Source: Paenibacillus sp. OVF10
Lineage (GTDB): Bacteria; Bacillota; Bacilli; Paenibacillales; Paenibacillaceae
Direction: 5' to 3'
Assembly: GCA_022836915.1 (NCBI GenBank)
Contig: CP094668.1
Coordinates: 1,302,001-1,366,000 of the forward strand
DNA: 64,000 nt
Shown here in pieces: positions 59,958-64,000 of this stretch. The first letter of the stretch is position 1. Each line of letters opens with the position of its first letter. The notes beneath the pieces were generated by a model. It was not told the origin of the DNA, ran no database searches, and saw only the letters and a list, made by a program, of their open reading frames with translations. The position numbers and the translations under genes are program-made.

Positions 59958-62284
59958 ATGGGAACCGGACAGGAACAGGTGAAAAGGGAACTGCTGCTTG
60001 ATGGACTGGATTGTGCGAACTGCGCATTGAAGATCGAGAATGGGGTCAAAAAAATTAAGGGCATTAACGAATGCTCTGTCAATTTTGTTACCAAAACATT
60101 ATCGCTGCACACCACTTCTGATATGGATGAACAGGTAGTGGAAGAAGCAAAGCGCAAAGTGCTTCGGCTGGAGCCTCATATTCGCATTTCGGAAAAAGGA
60201 AAACAGGTGAACGGTCATGTGCACACCCATACAGGGAGTGCAGGTAGTGCAAATAACCACAGTCATGACCATTCACATTCACATGGCAAACACTCGCATA
60301 CTCATGATCATGGACATTCGCAGGGCCACGCACATGGTCATGTGCATGAGCACGGAAGTCATGCTGGACATGATCACAGCCATACCCATGATGATGCCCA
60401 TGCAGGCCACTCGCATGAACATGGTGCAGGACAGACAAAAGTGTTGCTTGCTCGTCTTGCTGCAGGTTCTGTGTTGCTCGCAACTGCAATCTGGTCGCCG
60501 CTGGAGGGCTGGGCACAGTTTACTCTATATGCGCTCGCTTATCTGATTGCCGGGGAGACATCGTGCTCCAGGCGTCCAAAAACATCATCCGCGGTCAGGT
60601 GTTCGATGAATACTTCCTGATGTCCGTCGCTACCTTGGGTGCCTTTGCTATTGGAGAGTATCCGGAAGGGGTAGCCGTCATGCTCTTTTATCAGCTCGGG
60701 GAGCTGTTTCAGGGCATGGCGGTTAATCGGTCACGCAAGTCGATTCAGTCACTGATGGACATTCGCCCAGACTACGCGAATATCCTGACAGGTTCGGGTG
60801 ACGAGACCCGTCGTGTATCTCCGGAAGACGTACGGATTGGTGATCGTATTGTCGTGAAAGCAGGAGAGCGAGTACCGCTGGATGGTATCGTTAGAGCTGG
60901 GCGTTCCATGGTGGACACTTCTGCTCTGACAGGTGAATCCGTACCTCGTGAGCTGGAGTCCGGAAGTGACGTACTGAGTGGATTTGTGAACAAAAATGGT
61001 ATGTTGACGATTGAAGTGACCAAAACGTTTGGTGAATCAACGGTATCCAAAATTTTGGACCTGGTACAGAACGCGAGCAGTCGGAAAGCGAAAACAGAGC
61101 ATTTTATTAGTAAATTTGCCCGTTATTACACACCGGTTGTTGTTATCCTTGCAGCCGTGATTGCATTTGTTCCGCCGTTGATACTTAGTGGTGCAACATT
61201 TGCCGATTGGATCTATCGTGCATTGGTCTTCCTGGTTATCTCATGTCCTTGTGCGCTGGTGGTCTCTATTCCACTTGGATTCTTTGGTGGTATCGGAGCG
61301 GCTTCACGTAACGGGATTCTCGTCAAAGGCAGTAACTACCTTGAAGCGTTGAACGATGTGAAAGTTGTTGTTTTTGATAAAACGGGTACACTAACCAAAG
61401 GTGTATTCAAAGTAACAGCCATTCGTCCCGTAGGCGGACGCACGGAAGAGGAATTGATGAAGCTGGCAGCCATTGCCGAAGCGAATTCCAATCATCCGAT
61501 TGCCGAATCCATTCGCGCAGCTTGGGCCAAAGCGATTCCCACGCAAGGTGTGGAAGGTTATGATGAAGTTGCCGGACACGGGATCAAGGTGAGCGTGGAT
61601 GGTCGGGAAGTGCTGGCAGGCAACGCCAAATTAATGAAGCAGGCAGGTATATCCTATACCACACCGGAGACGGCCGGAACGATAGTCCACGTGGCTGAAG
61701 CTGGCACGTATGTTGGTCATCTGATCATCGCCGATGAAGTGAAGGACGATGCAGCTGCTGCGATTCAGGCGCTGAAGAAGCTCGGCATCCGCAAAACGGT
61801 CATGCTGACAGGAGATGCGAAAGCCGTGGGTGAAGCGGTAGGACGTGAGCTGGGTGTGGATGAGGTCTATGCTGAATTGCTGCCACAGGATAAAGTCGAA
61901 CGACTGGAGCAACTGGAAGCTGCCAAACCTCCGAAGGAAAAAATGGTGTTTGTCGGTGATGGCATCAACGATACACCTGTCCTGGCGCGCGCCGATGTGG
62001 GCGTGGCCATGGGTGGGCTCGGCTCGGATGCCGCGATTGAAGCGGCTGATGTGGTCATTATGACCGATGAACCGTCGAAACTAGCGAGTGCAATCCGCAT
62101 TGCTAAGCGTACACGAATGATTGTGTGGCAAAATATCGCGTTTGCTCTGGGGGTTAAAGCAGTCTTCTTGCTACTCGGTGTGTTCGGCATAGCTACCATG
62201 TGGGAAGCGGTATTCTCGGATGTCGGTGTCACGGTGCTGGCTGTTCTGAACGCCATGCGTGTACTCCGAGTGAAGAATATCTAA
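59958..62284 (+). CDS. cadA: Zn/Cd/Pb-transporting P-type ATPase (one frame break)
   Basis: About 775 residues after repair of one missing G near 60557 (LAYLIAGGDIVLQ is restored). N-terminal heavy-metal-associated domain with CxxC (GLDCANC), then an unusual linker of about 60 residues rich in histidine (H-x-H repeats, about 85-150), then P1B ATPase motifs: TGES actuator, CPC in the ion channel (ISCPCALVVS), DKTGTLTKG, SNHPIAES, GDGINDTP. Exports Zn, Cd or Pb from the cytoplasm. GGGGAG lies before the ATG. Regulated by the divergent ArsR-type repressor. Confidence 0.95.
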
Positions 62285-62302
62285 GTTTACGAAACGATCC
62301 AG

Positions 62303-62336
62303 GCGGCTCTTCGTATATACGTAGAGCCGTTTTTAT
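62303..62336 (+). terminator. Terminator after cadA
   Basis: CGGCTCT (62304-62310) pairs with AGAGCCG (62323-62329), then a T tract. Confidence 0.85.
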
Positions 62337-62420
62337 ATTTTTATGTAGATAAGTCTAACTAGACATTTACACGAGAACGGAGAGGACAGAAATAACCTGA
62401 AGAAGCGAAGCTGCATCAGC

Positions 62421-62451
62421 AGGTTATTCTGTCACCGGAGTGTCAGTGTAA
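62421..62451. repeat. 31-bp dispersed repeat (copy B)
   Basis: 28 of 31 bases match 896-926. Here the first 12 bases (CAGGTTATTCTG) are also the inverted complement of CAGAAATAACCTG about 30 bases upstream, with one extra A, so a hairpin is possible. Confidence 0.6.
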
Positions 62452-62459
62452 GCAGGTCT

Positions 62460-62852
62460 ATGGAAGACAACAGTGAAGGGGAGAACGTTTTGACAGGAGC
62501 AGTAGTAGGGATAATTATCGGAGTGTGTTATTTCATTCTGGGGTTAATGGTGTTTAAAAAACCACCGAAAATGATTAACGGAATATATGGATATCGGACC
62601 CCGCGTGCAATGAGTAATCCCGAGTTGTGGGACGAAGCGCAAAGTTATAGTGCCAATCTGATGATGCAATTTGGTGTAATTATCACGATATTCGGCATTA
62701 TCGGTTTCTGGCTTACAGATGTACGAGCTTTGGTGCTGAGTCTGGTTGCTACAGGATTTTATACGATCAGACTATTTACCAGAGTTGAAGGCCGGTTGAA
62801 GCAAATGCAACGTGCTCAACAGCAACAGCAACAGAATGAGCAGAACGTTTAA
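62460..62852 (+). CDS. SdpI family membrane protein
   Basis: Up to 130 residues with three membrane segments: AVVGIIIGVCYFILGLMVF, MQFGVIITIFGIIGFWL, ALVLSLVATGFYTIRLF. The central NGIYGYRTPRAMSNPELWDEAQ is the SdpI signature (the C-terminal domain of the immunity protein to the SDP toxin). Here likely a general membrane protein; no sdpC toxin is near. TTG at 62490 has GGGGAG at a better spacing than the ATG at 62460, so the true start may be there. Ends in a Gln-rich tail. Confidence 0.8.
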   Translation: MEDNSEGENVLTGAVVGIIIGVCYFILGLMVFKKPPKMINGIYGYRTPRAMSNPELWDEAQSYSANLMMQFGVIITIFGIIGFWLTDVRALVLSLVATGFYTIRLFTRVEGRLKQMQRAQQQQQQNEQNV

Positions 62853-63042
62853 GGTAAAGTGAATGAATAGTTTACAGAGGAAGACTCGCGTGTGAAGCGG
62901 GTCTTTTTTGTTGAAGATAGAGAATGGAAGGCGATGTTGAACTCGCTAAGGATTTATGTTTGAAATCTAACGTTGACGTTAACGTTAAAATTATATATAA
63001 TTATGTACATAACATTACAGACATATGGAAGAGGTGAGGGAA
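62853..63042 (+). promoter_or_regulatory. MerR promoter region
   Basis: -35 TTGACG (62973-62978), 17-bp spacer, -10 TATAAT (62996-63001). The spacer and upstream bases contain TAACGTTGACGTTAACGTTA (62968-62987), an imperfect inverted repeat of AACGTT that fits a MerR-type operator. Confidence 0.65.
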
Positions 63043-63495
63043 ATGAGTTTATATAAAATCGACGACGTAGCCAAGGAATGTGGTTTGACCAAGCGGACCA
63101 TTCGGTATTATGAAGAGATTGGTGTCATGCCTTCACCTCAGCGGACAGATGGCGGGACGCGATTGTACACTCGAGAGGATATCGATTATCTGAAGAAGGT
63201 GGTTCGCGCCAAAGAGGTACTTGGATTTTCCCTTCAGGAGTTACATACCTATGTGGCAACAGCAGATGCCTTGAACGAACAACGTTTTGACTACCAGCAG
63301 ACGACCGAAGTGAGAGAACGGATTGAGAAGCTCACCACGATGGAAACAACGCTGGATGGTCAGTTGCAACTGATAGAGCAGAAACTTCAGAGCATACATG
63401 CCGTAAAGACTGAACTGGAAGAGCTGCGTGAACGCGTTCGGAGCGGTATTCAGAAGTTACAGGCACATGATCCGCAGAATGATGAAGACGGCTAA
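63043..63495 (+). CDS. MerR family transcriptional regulator
   Basis: About 150 residues. N-terminal winged helix of the family: YKIDDVAKECGLTKRTIRYYEEIGVMPSPQRTDGGTRLYTREDIDYLKKVVRAKEVLGFSLQEL, then a long coiled coil (ERIEKLTTMETTLDGQLQLIEQKLQSIHAVKTELEELRERV) and no C-terminal ligand domain. GAGGTGAGGG precedes the ATG at 63043. It sits just upstream of an MFS exporter gene on the same strand, a common target arrangement. Confidence 0.9.
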   Translation: MSLYKIDDVAKECGLTKRTIRYYEEIGVMPSPQRTDGGTRLYTREDIDYLKKVVRAKEVLGFSLQELHTYVATADALNEQRFDYQQTTEVRERIEKLTTMETTLDGQLQLIEQKLQSIHAVKTELEELRERVRSGIQKLQAHDPQNDEDG

Positions 63496-63725
63496 CCGAA
63501 TTAACATCTAATGTTTAATAAACAAAACTGTATACACATAATCGCTACACGGAGTGAGCACCATAGTACCTGTGGCGATCCTGTACAAACACCGGATGTT
63601 TCGGTGTCATTTGTGCCGTTTTGTTACCTCTAATTCTGAAAATGTATAGATTGTTTTCATTATTTTCACGGTCGTTTTCAAATAAAAAGTTTCACCACAT
63701 AAATTATTCACAGGAGGAATTACGT

Positions 63726-64000
63726 ATGAAAAGAGAGCCATCATTACCGGACGAATTGCCGTCATCACGTGGGGGCTTACTGTCTCAACCCAGAGCGGTA
63801 TGGGCGGTCGCCTTTGCATGTATCATATCCTTTATGGGTCTGGGTCTGGTTGACCCGATCCTGCCCGCGATTGCAGATCAGCTGCATGCTTCGAAAAGCC
63901 AGGTGTCACTGCTATTTACCAGTTATAACGCTGTAACCGGGGTAGCGATGCTGATTACAGGTGTCGTATCCAGCCGGATTGGTGTGAAGTGGACGTTGCT
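63726..64000 (+). CDS. MFS transporter (5' part)
   Basis: 91 residues visible, running off the window. A basic N-terminus, then VWAVAFACIISFMGLGLVDPILPAIADQLHAS (helix 1 and the DPILPAIA loop) and LLFTSYNAVTGVAMLITGVVSSRIGVKWTL (helix 2 and the start of motif A). This is the DHA1-type drug exporter layout. CAGGAGGAATT lies before the ATG. Likely controlled by the MerR protein upstream. Confidence 0.88.
   Translation, partial: MKREPSLPDELPSSRGGLLSQPRAVWAVAFACIISFMGLGLVDPILPAIADQLHASKSQVSLLFTSYNAVTGVAMLITGVVSSRIGVKWTL

Noticed and set aside
62460-62852. SdpI as part of a cannibalism toxin-immunity operon
   Set aside because: No SdpC, SdpA or SdpB gene in the neighbourhood.

Overview
The window is from a low-to-moderate GC Gram-positive bacterium, almost certainly a Paenibacillus. 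The 16S rRNA gene reads like the P. amylolyticus / P. xylanexedens / P. tundrae group (from memory, not from a search). AGGAGG-type ribosome binding sites, lipobox lipoproteins, copper-amine-oxidase-N repeat proteins, a caa3 oxidase operon and a guanine riboswitch ahead of xpt-pbuX all fit.

Layout. 1-2.4 kb: end of a sugar ABC permease and a solute-binding lipoprotein. 2.3-6.7 kb: a TetR regulator, a reductase/hydrolase fusion it probably controls, an M29-type aminopeptidase, and two intergenic clusters of DnaA boxes. 7-14 kb: CheW-like protein, SNF2 helicase plus a very GC-rich SWIM protein, VanY carboxypeptidase, RidA. 14-24.6 kb: copper-amine-oxidase-N protein, GNAT, Gfo/Idh/MocA dehydrogenase, UvrD-type helicase, zinc-ribbon protein, TrmB-like regulator, NUDIX, MscL. 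24.8-27.4 kb: guanine riboswitch, xpt, pbuX. 27.4-29.8 kb: small membrane and hypothetical proteins, methionine aminopeptidase. 30-35.8 kb: ctaCDEFG and a DUF420 protein (cytochrome caa3 oxidase). 35.9-41.3 kb: beta/gamma-crystallin-like protein and a GntR/ABC transporter cluster. 41.4-42.6 kb: TraB/GumN fusion. 42.9-48.2 kb: one rRNA operon (16S-23S-5S, no tRNA). 48.4-57.7 kb: FlxA-like protein, MATE exporter, methyltransferase, ECF sigma/anti-sigma pair, DUF523, nitroreductase, MarR and its quinone reductase target, ArsR, luciferase-like monooxygenase. 57.9-64 kb: AI-2E family permease, a divergent zinc-sensing ArsR / CadA pair, SdpI-like protein, MerR, start of an MFS exporter.

Three signals stand out. 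First, two intergenic regions (677-872 and 13821-14013) carry the same composite repeat: four copies of a 28-bp motif at 50-bp spacing, two forward then two inverted. Second, at least fifteen conserved genes are broken by a frame change, and nearly every one is repaired by adding a single base, usually in a G, T or A run. I read these as sequence errors rather than real pseudogenes, so the affected genes are annotated as full-length CDS with the break described. Third, three regulator genes (TetR, MarR, ArsR) have a -10 box 6-7 bases before the ATG and no ribosome binding site, which predicts leaderless mRNAs; two of them carry a palindromic operator inside the promoter that recurs in front of the neighbouring enzyme gene.
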